Shown: piece after piece, positions 46,278-55,725 of the stretch
Layout: every line of letters starts with the position of its first letter
How positions within the stretch are numbered: position 1 is the stretch's first letter
Source: JAXMBN01 sp046349875
GTDB taxonomy: Bacteria; Planctomycetota; Planctomycetia; Pirellulales; Pirellulaceae
Assembly: GCA_046349875.1 (NCBI GenBank)
Contig: JAXMBN010000004.1
Coordinates: 62,001 to 126,000, forward strand
Direction of reading: 5' to 3'
Length of the DNA stretch: 64,000 bases
Made by a program: the position numbers and the translations under genes
The notes under the pieces: generated by a model
Told to the model about the DNA's origin: nothing
Seen by the model: the letters and a program-made list of their open reading frames with translations, nothing else
Database searches by the model: none

Positions 46278-47309
46278 TTACGGTTTCGCTTTCGTCGTTG
46301 AAGGAGATAACAAGATCGAATCAATAAAGTGATACGCTTTCTCTCGTTCGCTCTCAGGCCACTCATGTCCAGCATCAGGATGATCCGCTTGCAAACGATG
46401 GCTTAGTCCATGATTGCGATAGACAGGTTCAACCTTCTTGAGAACATCGTACACTCCCTCCACTTCGAAATTGGAATCATGGAGAGGAGCCATCACGAAT
46501 ACGGCTCGCGGATAGATCGATAGAAGCACGTCATCAAAATCGAACGGCATTTGCTTCGGATCATTCTTGTAGAGAGAAGCAATGCGTGGCATATAACGGT
46601 CGCTGGTCCAACCTTTGAGGTTACCACCATAATACTTATGAAAACTATTGAATCCACAACTCGTTACGGCAACTTGTAAGCGATCATCAAAGGCCGCCGT
46701 ATAAAGGCTGTTGTGTCCTCCAAGCGAATGCCCAATCACTCCAATCCGCTGAGGATCTACTTCCGGTAACGATTGAAGAAAGTCAACCGCTCGCATGTTA
46801 TTCCAAATAGCTTTCATCGTCCCAGAATCAAATCGCTTTTCGTCCGCGGCCTTCCTAAAATCGTATGAATATTCGCCAAAACTTGGATAATCGGGAGCCA
46901 GGCAAACATAACCCCTCCGGACCAAGTGCAGTGCTTGACGTTTCGATTCCTGCACGCCCAACCCGATGGGCTCGTCTTTACCAATGGGAATCGTTTGATG
47001 AAGGCACAGCATGGCAGCTCGCCTACCTTCGATCGACTTGCCTTGCTTTGCCAAGGGTAATAGCAACCAAGCCGGAACGCGATCTCCAGACTCTACGGCA
47101 AAGCTAACCTTCCTCCGAATGTGATCTTCAAGCGTTTCTTCTGAAATCACTTGAACATCCAAAGGTACTTGAAAGGAGCTTGGAGGGAGAGGGCCCATAG
47201 CCTTTTCCATCTTGGCTAGCAGGGCAGGGCGGTCTACATCCTGTGCCGAAACAGGACAGGCGATCCATACCAAAAAGAAAAACATCCCCCAACGCATCAT
47301 CGCGCACAT
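46278..47309 (-). CDS. Secreted alpha/beta-hydrolase (esterase, dienelactone hydrolase-like)
   Basis: 343 residues with a signal peptide (MFFFLVWIACPVSA). The nucleophile elbow is GHSLGGH (Ser195), with the His in DAGHEWPE near residue 318 and the acid probably in the APLHDSNF loop. The N-terminal cap PAWLLLPLAKQG and RRGYVCLAPDYPSFG resemble planctomycete acetyl-xylan esterase-like hydrolases. Substrate unknown; a role on plant or algal polysaccharide esters is a guess. It is immediately upstream of coaB. Confidence 0.85.
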   Translation of the reverse strand: MCAMMRWGMFFFLVWIACPVSAQDVDRPALLAKMEKAMGPLPPSSFQVPLDVQVISEETLEDHIRRKVSFAVESGDRVPAWLLLPLAKQGKSIEGRRAAMLCLHQTIPIGKDEPIGLGVQESKRQALHLVRRGYVCLAPDYPSFGEYSYDFRKAADEKRFDSGTMKAIWNNMRAVDFLQSLPEVDPQRIGVIGHSLGGHNSLYTAAFDDRLQVAVTSCGFNSFHKYYGGNLKGWTSDRYMPRIASLYKNDPKQMPFDFDDVLLSIYPRAVFVMAPLHDSNFEVEGVYDVLKKVEPVYRNHGLSHRLQADHPDAGHEWPESEREKAYHFIDSILLSPSTTKAKP

Positions 47310-47510
47310 CCTTTCCTAGTTCACCCATGCAGGTTGATTTTGACTCCTATTCTAAACAAGCTCTCTCTTCATCGGTGAAAAACAGGGCGAACCCCTTTCC
47401 AAAGGGAGGATTCTGTGGAGCAGGGTGGCGACAGATCCCAAAGGAAAAGGCTATATTAGAGATGAAATATGCGACTTTCGTGATGGACCGTGGCAGCATC
47501 AGGATACTTT

Positions 47511-50198
47511 ATGGAACGTATCGATCGGCGACACTTTCGCTTAGGCGATTTCCTGTCGATTTTGGCATGGATGGTTGGTTTGTGGGCCTGCACACTCACG
47601 ACGGCGGTTCGTGGCGACGAAATCACACAAGCAGGAACCAATCGCGTCTCGAAGGCTCAACTTCGCCAATGGATTGAAGACCTGCAAGGGACGACCTACC
47701 AGAAACGGCAGCACGCGTTCCTCGGTCTCTGGCAAGCCGGAACGGAAGCGGATGAATTCTTGCAAGAGCTATCGCAAAGCCAAGATTCTTCGGGCAAAGT
47801 AATCGTCGACTGGTTGGTTCTGCTTCGAAAACTAGGGGCCAAACCAGCGGACGCATCGGAAAGCCTAACCAATTTGACTTTGTTGCGAACAGGAGACTTT
47901 CACACGCTTGTCCGATTGGGCAAGAGTCAGCAATGGGGCCAAGCCATCGTGCTCCTGCAATTGCTCAACGAAGATCAACTGGAACGGTTGCTCGAAGATG
48001 TTTCCAATCGCGAACTTCTCCTTGCAATGGCGCTCGAGCAAAAGCACGACGACGTTTTTGTGCCTTTACTCGATCAACTGTACTCTCCTCAGGAAGCATT
48101 AGCTGCCAGAAGACTTTGGAGACGGTTCGGTTATGAATTTCCGGAGAGCCGTTCTTTGCGGATGGATTCCCTTTCTGAAATTCTAGAACAGGAGTGGCAG
48201 GGCAATATTGGGAAAGCGATTCAACTCGCGAACGATCAAGGGAACACTCCGCTCGTCCAACACTTGCGCGCAAAACATTTTCGTTGGAGCGAACTGCTGC
48301 CGCGAGATCCGCGACTCCCCAAGCCCAGCCAAATGCGTCATGGAGACCAGCTTCTCGATGCAGTGCAACAGACCCTACTCGCCAAATGGTCTGGCGACGA
48401 AACCAGGTCCAATCAATGGAAAGAGTTGATTCGTAGCATTCCTCCCAAGACCTTTGACCCTTTGGAAATGGCAGCCGCCCACGTAGCCACTGGCGACTGG
48501 GAACGAGGTGTTCAAATCCTTGAAACGGCCGAACCTATCCAGGCATTTCAATGTTATCGATTCCGCGGCGACTGGAAGAACGAATTGCGTGTGGCTGGCA
48601 TCGATGATCTCGATCAGTGGGATATCGATGCTTGGCTCGAAGCCAAAATGACCGCTGTCAAAACCGGACTCGTCGAACGGAGACGAGACTTTTTGATGTG
48701 CGCAAGTATCGCCTCATTTCTGCATCGGGTCGGAAGAAATGAGCAATGTGAAAAGATCGAGAAAGTCCTCATTGAAATTGCCGAAGCGGATGCCAGTAGC
48801 AATCTACTCGAACTGATAGGGACTTGGAGTGATACGAGCCGCCGCGATCGGGCACGCGAATATATTGCTCAGTACATTTCACGAAACCGGAAGAAGAATG
48901 GATGGGATCGAGAGCAGAGTGCGATGGTCGAGAATCTCATGGAGGTTCTCTATCCCGAATTGACGGGTGCGACACTCCCTCTACTCACCGAACTCAAAGG
49001 ATTCAAACGCGACCGAACTTGGCGTGAATCGTTAGATGAACTGGAACTCTTATACAACGGGGTCATTCCTGCGGATTGGAGTCAGCCCTCGGATGTTGAG
49101 GCAGTACTTTTTCGAGTGCTCGATGCGATCATCGCTGATGAATCGAGACAATCCATGTCGGTCCTCGCACTCGCCACGCTTGCGAAAGATCTCGGTTACT
49201 ATCAGTTGTCCGAACAACTTCTCTATCGCGTTCCTTCGAATTCGATGATTGCCTCCATGCGGCTTGATGCCATGGCGCAGCGCGGTGCCATCGATGATGC
49301 CATCGTACGATCCGAGGAGCTCCAAAAACGCCGTCCTGGCGATCTCAAACTCCAGTTTCTACGAACGCAATGGTTGGAGCAAGTCGGTCGATTCGACCAA
49401 GCCGATGCCGTTCGAAAACGGACGCTTTGCATTCCTTTGGAAATCGAAAGTTATGTAACCAAGCACCGCGAACTCAAAGAAATTGGCTTCGAGAAAGAAG
49501 CTCGCGAACTTCTCCAACATTGCTGGGAAACGCTCCCAACCGAAAATGAATCGGCCGATATCCTAGCCGACGAAATGTTGCGTTCCATCGAAGATGAAAA
49601 ACCAGCTCAAGCCGCTGAACTCGCTCGCTTTTGGCAACGAGCGAACCTGCAAGCAAACGGACTCATCAGTCTCTTTCCGATTCGGCAAGCGATGATGCAG
49701 GCCAAGGAATATGAAAACATCGCGCTGAATGCCATTCGCCGAAACGATTTCGATGTAGCAGACCAAGCGTACCGCACCGTCTATTCCATTCGCCCTGACG
49801 ATATCAACGTGGCCATTCGACTCGTCCCGGAGGCCGAAAAGTTCCTCGGAAGCGATGTTGCACAGCAGTGGTTCGAACTTTATGCCTCATTTCAGCGTCA
49901 GCACCTCGCAACTTTTCCCGAAGACTCCATGTTTCTAAACAACCTGGCTTGGGTTTCTGCCAAGTGCAATCGCAACCTGGATGAAGCGCAGATTGCGGCC
50001 CAAAAGGCTTGCGACCTTCGCCCAAACGACTCGACCTACATGGATACCTACGCCGAAGTGAAATTCGCGCGAGGCAACATCGCCGAAGCCATCTCCCTTC
50101 AAGAAGCCTGTCGGAAACTCAATGCCAAAGACCCTCATCACAAAGAGCAATTGCGACGCTATCATGAGGCCCTGAAAAAGGAAGCTTCTCCCCAGTAG
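47511..50198 (+). CDS. Secreted TPR-repeat protein
   Basis: 895 residues with a signal peptide (LSILAWMVGLWACTLTTAV). The body is alpha-helical with tetratricopeptide-like repeats; the clearest are near the C-terminus (FLNNLAWVSAKCNRNLDEA; QKACDLRPNDSTYMDTYAE). TPR proteins scaffold protein complexes. The N-terminal third lacks a known domain. AGGA eight bases ahead fixes ATG 47511; a Met at 47490 is in frame. It is divergent from the esterase gene. Confidence 0.78.
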   Translation: MERIDRRHFRLGDFLSILAWMVGLWACTLTTAVRGDEITQAGTNRVSKAQLRQWIEDLQGTTYQKRQHAFLGLWQAGTEADEFLQELSQSQDSSGKVIVDWLVLLRKLGAKPADASESLTNLTLLRTGDFHTLVRLGKSQQWGQAIVLLQLLNEDQLERLLEDVSNRELLLAMALEQKHDDVFVPLLDQLYSPQEALAARRLWRRFGYEFPESRSLRMDSLSEILEQEWQGNIGKAIQLANDQGNTPLVQHLRAKHFRWSELLPRDPRLPKPSQMRHGDQLLDAVQQTLLAKWSGDETRSNQWKELIRSIPPKTFDPLEMAAAHVATGDWERGVQILETAEPIQAFQCYRFRGDWKNELRVAGIDDLDQWDIDAWLEAKMTAVKTGLVERRRDFLMCASIASFLHRVGRNEQCEKIEKVLIEIAEADASSNLLELIGTWSDTSRRDRAREYIAQYISRNRKKNGWDREQSAMVENLMEVLYPELTGATLPLLTELKGFKRDRTWRESLDELELLYNGVIPADWSQPSDVEAVLFRVLDAIIADESRQSMSVLALATLAKDLGYYQLSEQLLYRVPSNSMIASMRLDAMAQRGAIDDAIVRSEELQKRRPGDLKLQFLRTQWLEQVGRFDQADAVRKRTLCIPLEIESYVTKHRELKEIGFEKEARELLQHCWETLPTENESADILADEMLRSIEDEKPAQAAELARFWQRANLQANGLISLFPIRQAMMQAKEYENIALNAIRRNDFDVADQAYRTVYSIRPDDINVAIRLVPEAEKFLGSDVAQQWFELYASFQRQHLATFPEDSMFLNNLAWVSAKCNRNLDEAQIAAQKACDLRPNDSTYMDTYAEVKFARGNIAEAISLQEACRKLNAKDPHHKEQLRRYHEALKKEASPQ

Positions 50199-50314
50199 CG
50201 AGTGAAGCGCGTAAGCGTTGCAAGCAAGTTGTTGGGCGCACGTTGCTGCATCATCACCTGAGCGTTTCCCTTGGAGGAATGGCACGCTCTGCTTTCTAGA
50301 AGACGTAATCGATC

Positions 50315-50932
50315 ATGGCAAAGCTCTACTTTTATTATTCGGCCATGAACGCCGGGAAGTCGACCATTCTCCTGCAGTCGAACTACAACTATCGCGAACG
50401 GGGCATGCACACCTTGGTGCTTACTCCCGAAATCGATACGCGGTTCTCCAAAGGGAAAGTTGCATCCCGGATTGGGTTAGAGACCGATGCCTTGGCGTTC
50501 AATCAATTTGACGACCTATTGAGCGTGTGCAAAAAGCATCATGAGGAGCAACCTATTCATTGCGTCTTAGTTGACGAAGCTCAATTCTTGTCCAAGACCC
50601 AGGTCAAGCAATTGTCGGATGTCTGCGATCTTTTGGGCATACCGGTGTTGGCCTATGGATTGCGAACGGATTTCCAAGGGAATCTTTTTGAAGGCAGTAT
50701 GCAGCTGCTGGCATGGGCCGATACGCTCGTCGAAGTAAAGACCATCTGTCATTGCGGCCGGAAAGCCACCATGGTGCTTCGAATCGATGATCGAGGCCAA
50801 CCCATCAAAGAAGGCTCGCAGGTTCAAATCGGTGGAAACGAAAGATACCTTTCCGTATGCCGTGCTCACTTCAAACAAGGCATGGCCACACGGACCCCGA
50901 ATGAGTTGCCGCTCGATCTGGACCAAGCCTAA
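50315..50932 (+). CDS. tdk: Thymidine kinase, type II
   Basis: Phosphorylates thymidine in the salvage pathway. P-loop AMNAGKST (Gly14-Lys15-Ser16), the Walker B-like LVDEAQFLS, and a Zn-ribbon CHCGR near residue 145 with a later CRAHF. The 205-residue length matches the type II family. The start is ATG 50315. It is convergent with the pyruvyl-transferase-like gene. Confidence 0.94.
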   Translation: MAKLYFYYSAMNAGKSTILLQSNYNYRERGMHTLVLTPEIDTRFSKGKVASRIGLETDALAFNQFDDLLSVCKKHHEEQPIHCVLVDEAQFLSKTQVKQLSDVCDLLGIPVLAYGLRTDFQGNLFEGSMQLLAWADTLVEVKTICHCGRKATMVLRIDDRGQPIKEGSQVQIGGNERYLSVCRAHFKQGMATRTPNELPLDLDQA

Positions 50933-50969
50933 CACCTCGGCCCACGTTGCACGCGCTGTGAATCTAGCG

Positions 50970-52319
50970 TTAGCTCAACAAGTTCTTTCGCAGAATCTCC
51001 ATCGACTCGCTTTGTCGTTGACGAACGATTTCGCGTCCCTTGGCCACCAAGGAACGACTCGCGGCCTTCTCTTTGACCATCGCAAGCACGGCTTGAGGAT
51101 AGCGAACGACATCGGCCGGTACATCCATATCAAAAAGCCATTCCCCAAGACCAATATCGCGCCACATGATTCCCTTACTCGTTTGTTCGGCAAATCGCCC
51201 GACGATCGCGGGGATACCATTGCCAATGCACATGATCGGCGAGTGCATTTCCAAACCAAACAGGCCAGCGGATTGCACGTAGATACTGAGAGCTTCATCG
51301 GTCAACCAATACTCATCACGATAAACGACTCGCGACTTCGCTCGTTCCGGTAGCTTGTCCCACAGCATCTCTTTTGCAATTGCCATCTGCGTCTGATCTT
51401 CGGGACACAACAGAACCTTGAATTCCGTTTCGTCAACGATCTTTAAGATCGCCTCTCGCAAAGGCGCATGGTCGTGTTCCTTCATTTCTTCATTGCGTTG
51501 ATCTTTAACAGGATCGAGCTTTCGATCGGGATGGATGCGCCAATAGGGCGTATAGCGGTATCGTGGAATACAGCATACAAACTTTTTGGATTCCAATTGA
51601 CGGGATCGCAAGAAGTCGGTCGCTTTCCCATCATTGCGAAGGTCGCAAGCGAAGGCCCCATCAGGAGCAAACTCCAGAACAGGGCACTTACATCCTCGCT
51701 GCTTGGCGTGCGCCAACGATACGGAGTCTCGAAAGAAAACAAACCGAGCCTTTCCTAAGATCTCGATTGTCTTATCGGTCGTGATACCCACCGACGCAGG
51801 CTGATCGGGCAGGGGAGTGGGCAAGGTGATTCCATACACTCCGAAGGGTTTCGAAGTTTCGCGAATCCAACGCTCGATATCTTTCTCTGCCACCAACGAT
51901 GGCCCCGATCCATGCAGTAATAAATCGCATTCCTGCAACGCTTGGTCTTGATCTTGCTTCCCTTCAAGAATCTTTAATCGAGGAAAACGATTTTGTAGCA
52001 TCTCGCGAACGCCACGATCGACCTTGCTTGGCCACAACCAAACTTCTGTTTCCGGCAGAAATTCTTCAAGCAAATGAAGCACACCGGGAGTATGGGCAAT
52101 GTCGCCGATGTTGACCGTTTGCCATGACGAGCGAAGCAAAATGCGTTTCGGCTTATCAGCTTGCCGTCCCAAACAGGACTGGGCTAATCCGAGCACGCTT
52201 CCTGCGATGGTAGCCGACACGAATTCGCGTCGGCTCCATCCATTCGGTGAAGCAGGGATAGTCTGACTATCGATTGTTCTTTTTGTTCTTTTTGTTGACC
52301 TTGTCATCCGATTCGGCAT
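50970..52319 (-). CDS. Polysaccharide pyruvyl transferase-like protein with Tat signal
   Basis: 449 residues. The signal SRREFVSATIAGSVLGL (about residue 30-50) is a twin-arginine type. The body matches PS_pyruv_trans: TVNIGDIAHTPGVLHL, LLLHGSGPSLVAEKD, FVFFRDSVSLAHAKQRG and FAPDGAFACDL. Known members add a pyruvate ketal from PEP to exopolysaccharide in the cytoplasm, so a Tat signal is odd. ATG 52319 has AAAAGG close upstream; the gene starts 53 bases inside the sulfatase gene, in another frame. A later ATG at 52310 is possible. The reading frame is open further upstream, but that part is only the shadow of the sulfatase. Confidence 0.82.
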   Translation of the reverse strand: MPNRMTRSTKRTKRTIDSQTIPASPNGWSRREFVSATIAGSVLGLAQSCLGRQADKPKRILLRSSWQTVNIGDIAHTPGVLHLLEEFLPETEVWLWPSKVDRGVREMLQNRFPRLKILEGKQDQDQALQECDLLLHGSGPSLVAEKDIERWIRETSKPFGVYGITLPTPLPDQPASVGITTDKTIEILGKARFVFFRDSVSLAHAKQRGCKCPVLEFAPDGAFACDLRNDGKATDFLRSRQLESKKFVCCIPRYRYTPYWRIHPDRKLDPVKDQRNEEMKEHDHAPLREAILKIVDETEFKVLLCPEDQTQMAIAKEMLWDKLPERAKSRVVYRDEYWLTDEALSIYVQSAGLFGLEMHSPIMCIGNGIPAIVGRFAEQTSKGIMWRDIGLGEWLFDMDVPADVVRYPQAVLAMVKEKAASRSLVAKGREIVRQRQSESMEILRKNLLS

Positions 52320-53718
52320 TCTTGACCTTTTGTGGAACAGGATCCTGGTTCTTTTGTGGCAGCCACTTTGCGAGATTTTGCTTAATGGAATGCATCTCGC
52401 TTCGCTGCGCCAAATTGATTCGCTCATAGGGATCTGCGTCGTGATCGTACAATTCTTCATCGCCATTTGCGTAGCGGATGTACCGCCAACGTTCGGTTCG
52501 AACTGCATGGTTCTTGAACCCATGGGTTGTGATCGCCGGAAGATCCCAAGAGGCCGAGGGTTCGTTAAGGAGTCGAGTCATGCTCTTTCCTTCCACATGC
52601 GAAGGTGTAGCGACCTTCGCAACTTCACAAAGCGTAGGATAGATCGACATGAAGTCGACCGTTCGATCGCATTTGGTCCCTGGTTTGGTCACACCAGGTA
52701 CAACCCAAATCATTGGAGCTCGTGTCGCCTCTTCCCACAATGCAAACTTTCGCCAATGCTGCTTCTCACCCAGATGCCAACCATGATCACCCCAAAACAC
52801 CACGATGGTATTGTCACGCTCAGGGGACTTTTCAAGGGCATCGAGTACGCGTCCCACTTGTCCATCGAGATAACTGATCGCTGCAAGATATGCCTGTACC
52901 GCTTCCTTCCAGCGACCCGATGCAAGTACTTTGGCATGGTCTCCTTGAGGAGCCGCCATGGCCACTCCTGCAGGCGGAACATCGTCTAAGTCATTGGGAT
53001 CATGTGGCGGAAGCTGAATCGATTCAAGAGGAAACTTGTCATAGTATTTTTGTGGAATGTTCCATGGCATGTGAGGCTTGTGGAAACCAAACGTTAAGAA
53101 CAGAGGTTGATCGTGGGACTTCGCTAATTCGGCAATGCCGTAGTCCGCAATTTGTGTGTCAGAAATTCCTTCATCCCCCTCCAACACGCCAAACTGAATT
53201 CCTCCAATGCTGCGATCCACTTTTACCGCAGCACTCGCGCGCTCTTTCCCTCCCGTCTCCGTCCATTGCGAAGCAAACCCAAGACCACCGTGCCATAGCT
53301 TCCCCATTCCCATGGTTTTGTAACCAGCGTTTTTGAATTGGGTCACCAGCGACATTTCCGAGGTAACAGCTTGCTCGAAGGGCTCGCTATTCGTGTACAC
53401 TCCCGATGAATAGGGCCGCAATCCCGAGAGCAATGCAGTTCGCGAAGGATTGCATACAGGCGCCGCACAATAGGCTCGAGTAAATGTTAAGCCCATCGAT
53501 GCGAGGCGATCGATGTTGGGAGTTTGTGTTTGGGGATTACGACCGAGGTGTCCAACCCAATGATTGAGATCATCGACGGCAATGAAGACTACGTTGGGTG
53601 GCCTTCGTGCTTGATGCCCAGGTTCAGCCGATTGGGCCAAATGCAACGTGAGATTCACGATAGCACCAATGAACGCCAGCACCTTCATGCATTTCGTCCC
53701 GGAATTTCGATTCATCAT
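52267..53718 (-). CDS. Sulfatase (Cys type) 1, iduronate-2-sulfatase-like
   Basis: 483 residues, with a signal peptide (MKVLAFIGAIVNLTLHLAQS). The formylglycine site is CNPSR (Cys89), the metal Asp pair is in FIAVDDLNHW, and the later WGDHGWHLGEKQHW is the second metal region. Members hydrolyse sulfate esters, typically on glycosaminoglycan-like or algal polysaccharides. The tail VNKKNKKNNR is a Lys/Asn-rich run encoded by the stretch that overlaps the next gene. A formylglycine-generating enzyme is needed; none is in the window. Confidence 0.93.
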   Translation of the reverse strand: MMNRNSGTKCMKVLAFIGAIVNLTLHLAQSAEPGHQARRPPNVVFIAVDDLNHWVGHLGRNPQTQTPNIDRLASMGLTFTRAYCAAPVCNPSRTALLSGLRPYSSGVYTNSEPFEQAVTSEMSLVTQFKNAGYKTMGMGKLWHGGLGFASQWTETGGKERASAAVKVDRSIGGIQFGVLEGDEGISDTQIADYGIAELAKSHDQPLFLTFGFHKPHMPWNIPQKYYDKFPLESIQLPPHDPNDLDDVPPAGVAMAAPQGDHAKVLASGRWKEAVQAYLAAISYLDGQVGRVLDALEKSPERDNTIVVFWGDHGWHLGEKQHWRKFALWEEATRAPMIWVVPGVTKPGTKCDRTVDFMSIYPTLCEVAKVATPSHVEGKSMTRLLNEPSASWDLPAITTHGFKNHAVRTERWRYIRYANGDEELYDHDADPYERINLAQRSEMHSIKQNLAKWLPQKNQDPVPQKVKNAESDDKVNKKNKKNNR

Positions 53719-53748
53719 GGCCTGCTTCCTCTTCCGATGGCTTGAAAC

Positions 53749-55218
53749 CTATTTCGCAGCTTTGGATTTATTTTTGGACTCAACTTGGAGATCAGGCAAA
53801 GGCAGATAGTCTCGATCAAGCAACATCTTCTCTGCAAGGAGAGTTCGAAGTTGAGTTTCAGTCTCTGCCAACGATGACTCGCCGGAACGATTGCTCAACT
53901 CGGATGGATCTTCTTGGAGATCATAAAGTTCGTAAACGGGACGCGGGTTTGTAAAATAAGTTGCCTCAAATGATTTCGCGAGCTTCCCATCTGTGTGAGC
54001 CGTTTTGATTTGACTCCAAGCAGGTCCACCGGCCGAATCAACGGGAGCATAAGGTATCCAAGGAGTGCCATTGTAAATCAGTTTGTATCGATCTGTCCGT
54101 ACGGCTCGCGCAAGGTCGTAACCACTGTTCGTCATATTGACGGTTACAGGTGCGCTTCCGTGGGGACCACGTTCCACATAGATCGCATCGCGAACTTTTG
54201 CTGTTTCACCGCGAAGTACGGGCAGCAGGTTTACTCCTGTCATCCGATCACCTGCTGGAATGCCTGCAGCTGCCAGCATCGTCGGCGCAAGATCTTCGCC
54301 GCTCATGAGTGCATGGCTTTGTTTTCCCGCAGGGACTTGCTTTGGCCATCGAACAATGCAGGGAACATTCGAGCCTGGATCGTAGAGCGAACCTTTGCCA
54401 TGCGGCAGCGCCGCACCATTGTCGCCGAGAAACACGATGAGCGTTTGATCGAACACGCCTTTGTCTTTCAGAACTTTCAATACACCATCAATGGTTTTAT
54501 CGAGTCGATTGATCTCGGCACAATAGTCGGCAAACTGTTCGCGCATACCAGGTAGGTCGGGCCAACATCCTGGCAAGACCAGGTCCTTCGGATTGGGACG
54601 AAACTCAGCTGGCGCATTCCAAACATGGTGCGGATCACTAAAGTTGGCCCAAAGAAAAAAAGGCCGTCCTTCGGGCTTGTTCGATAAGAACTTCTCAACT
54701 TCGCTAGCCACCAGCCCGTCAGCACAAGTGTTCAGATGATCGACCCTCTTGGCAAAGGTCTTCAGTCCATGCTTTTCGATAAGTGCTCCAATTCCTTCTG
54801 CCTGCTTGTTGTTGCCTGGACCATCGAGATGAAAGCTTCGTCCGCAAATCCCTGTGTAGTAGTTTGCTTTCTCGCGAAGGATTTCAGGCAAGGTAATCTC
54901 TTCGGCAGGCAACGGCGATGAAAATCGCGTCATGCGACTTGCAACCGGCGATCGTCCCGTCATCAAGGCCGCCCGCGAGGGAACGCACTGTGGCGCCGAA
55001 GTAAAAAATCGGTGGCAGAGCATCCCTTCCGAAGCCAGTCGATCCAAGGTTGGCGTTTTCACATTGCGATCACCATACGCGCTTACATACGGATAGCTGT
55101 GATCATCACTCAGCAACAAAAGAATGTTTGGTCGCTCATGAGCCTCGCATTGGTTGGCGAAGGCGACAAACCCAAATACAATACAGAAGAGATGCCCCAA
55201 AAATGTCGTACAACGCAT
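53749..55218 (-). CDS. Sulfatase (Cys type) 2
   Basis: 489 residues with a signal peptide (TTFLGHLFCIVFGFVAFA). CVPSR (Cys78) is the formylglycine site; LLLSDDHSY gives the metal Asp pair, and FLGDNGAALPHGKGSLYD the late metal motif. It is 30 bases upstream of sulfatase 1 in the same direction, so the pair and the pyruvyl transferase-like gene form a probable operon. Substrates unknown. Confidence 0.93.
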   Translation of the reverse strand: MRCTTFLGHLFCIVFGFVAFANQCEAHERPNILLLLSDDHSYPYVSAYGDRNVKTPTLDRLASEGMLCHRFFTSAPQCVPSRAALMTGRSPVASRMTRFSSPLPAEEITLPEILREKANYYTGICGRSFHLDGPGNNKQAEGIGALIEKHGLKTFAKRVDHLNTCADGLVASEVEKFLSNKPEGRPFFLWANFSDPHHVWNAPAEFRPNPKDLVLPGCWPDLPGMREQFADYCAEINRLDKTIDGVLKVLKDKGVFDQTLIVFLGDNGAALPHGKGSLYDPGSNVPCIVRWPKQVPAGKQSHALMSGEDLAPTMLAAAGIPAGDRMTGVNLLPVLRGETAKVRDAIYVERGPHGSAPVTVNMTNSGYDLARAVRTDRYKLIYNGTPWIPYAPVDSAGGPAWSQIKTAHTDGKLAKSFEATYFTNPRPVYELYDLQEDPSELSNRSGESSLAETETQLRTLLAEKMLLDRDYLPLPDLQVESKNKSKAAK

Positions 55219-55350
55219 CGGTTAGTGCCTTTTGGGCTGGTTGGAAAGCGGGGAGGAATGGCTTGCTGATTGGTTGGCCATTGTAAACCAGTTCAAGGTC
55301 CGACTCCACAATTCCGTCTGTTTCGATCTCGATCGTAGGCTGCCTTTATT

Positions 55351-55596
55351 ATGCCCATTCCTGTTCGAGTCTTTGCTGGAATTCGAGCTCGCGTGGGTTC
55401 CGAATGGATTGAAGCCCAATTAGAGTTTCCTGCGACGCTTGAGCAAATTCGAGTGGAATTGGAATCGCAGCACCCAGATCTCCAAGCGCTGTTTCGCATT
55501 TCGCGTTTCGCCGTCGATGGCGCGTATCGGTACGATGACGAACAGATCTCTACCGCGAATGAAATTGCCCTAATCCCTCCCGTTTCCGGTGGCTAG
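55351..55596 (+). CDS. moaD: Molybdopterin synthase small subunit
   Basis: 81-residue ubiquitin-fold sulfur carrier ending in Gly-Gly (VSGG), which is thiocarboxylated and gives sulfur to the precursor of molybdopterin. The region IALIPPVSGG is the family C-terminus. It is at the head of the moa cluster, divergent from the sulfatase genes. The ribosome binding site is weak. Confidence 0.85.
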   Translation: MPIPVRVFAGIRARVGSEWIEAQLEFPATLEQIRVELESQHPDLQALFRISRFAVDGAYRYDDEQISTANEIALIPPVSGG

Positions 55597-55649
55597 AAGC
55601 TGAGAAAAATCGGCGAATCGCATCGGGTTTGCCGAAAAGCCAGAAATGT

Positions 55650-55663
55650 CCTAACCGGTTAGG
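55650..55663. repeat. 14-bp perfect palindrome between moaD and moaE
   Basis: CCTAACCGGTTAGG (55650-55663) in the 129-base gap. It may be an operator or a tiny hairpin with a CCGG loop. No T-run follows. Function inferred only from its position. Confidence 0.4.
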
Positions 55664-55725
55664 GTAGCCGTTTTCGATGGAATGGTGGACAATAAAGGGA
55701 TCGCCATTCCCTTAAGGAGACAGCA

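Noticed and set aside
52320..52523. Upstream extension of the pyruvyl transferase-like protein
   Set aside because: This stretch is the other-frame shadow of the sulfatase and lacks family similarity.
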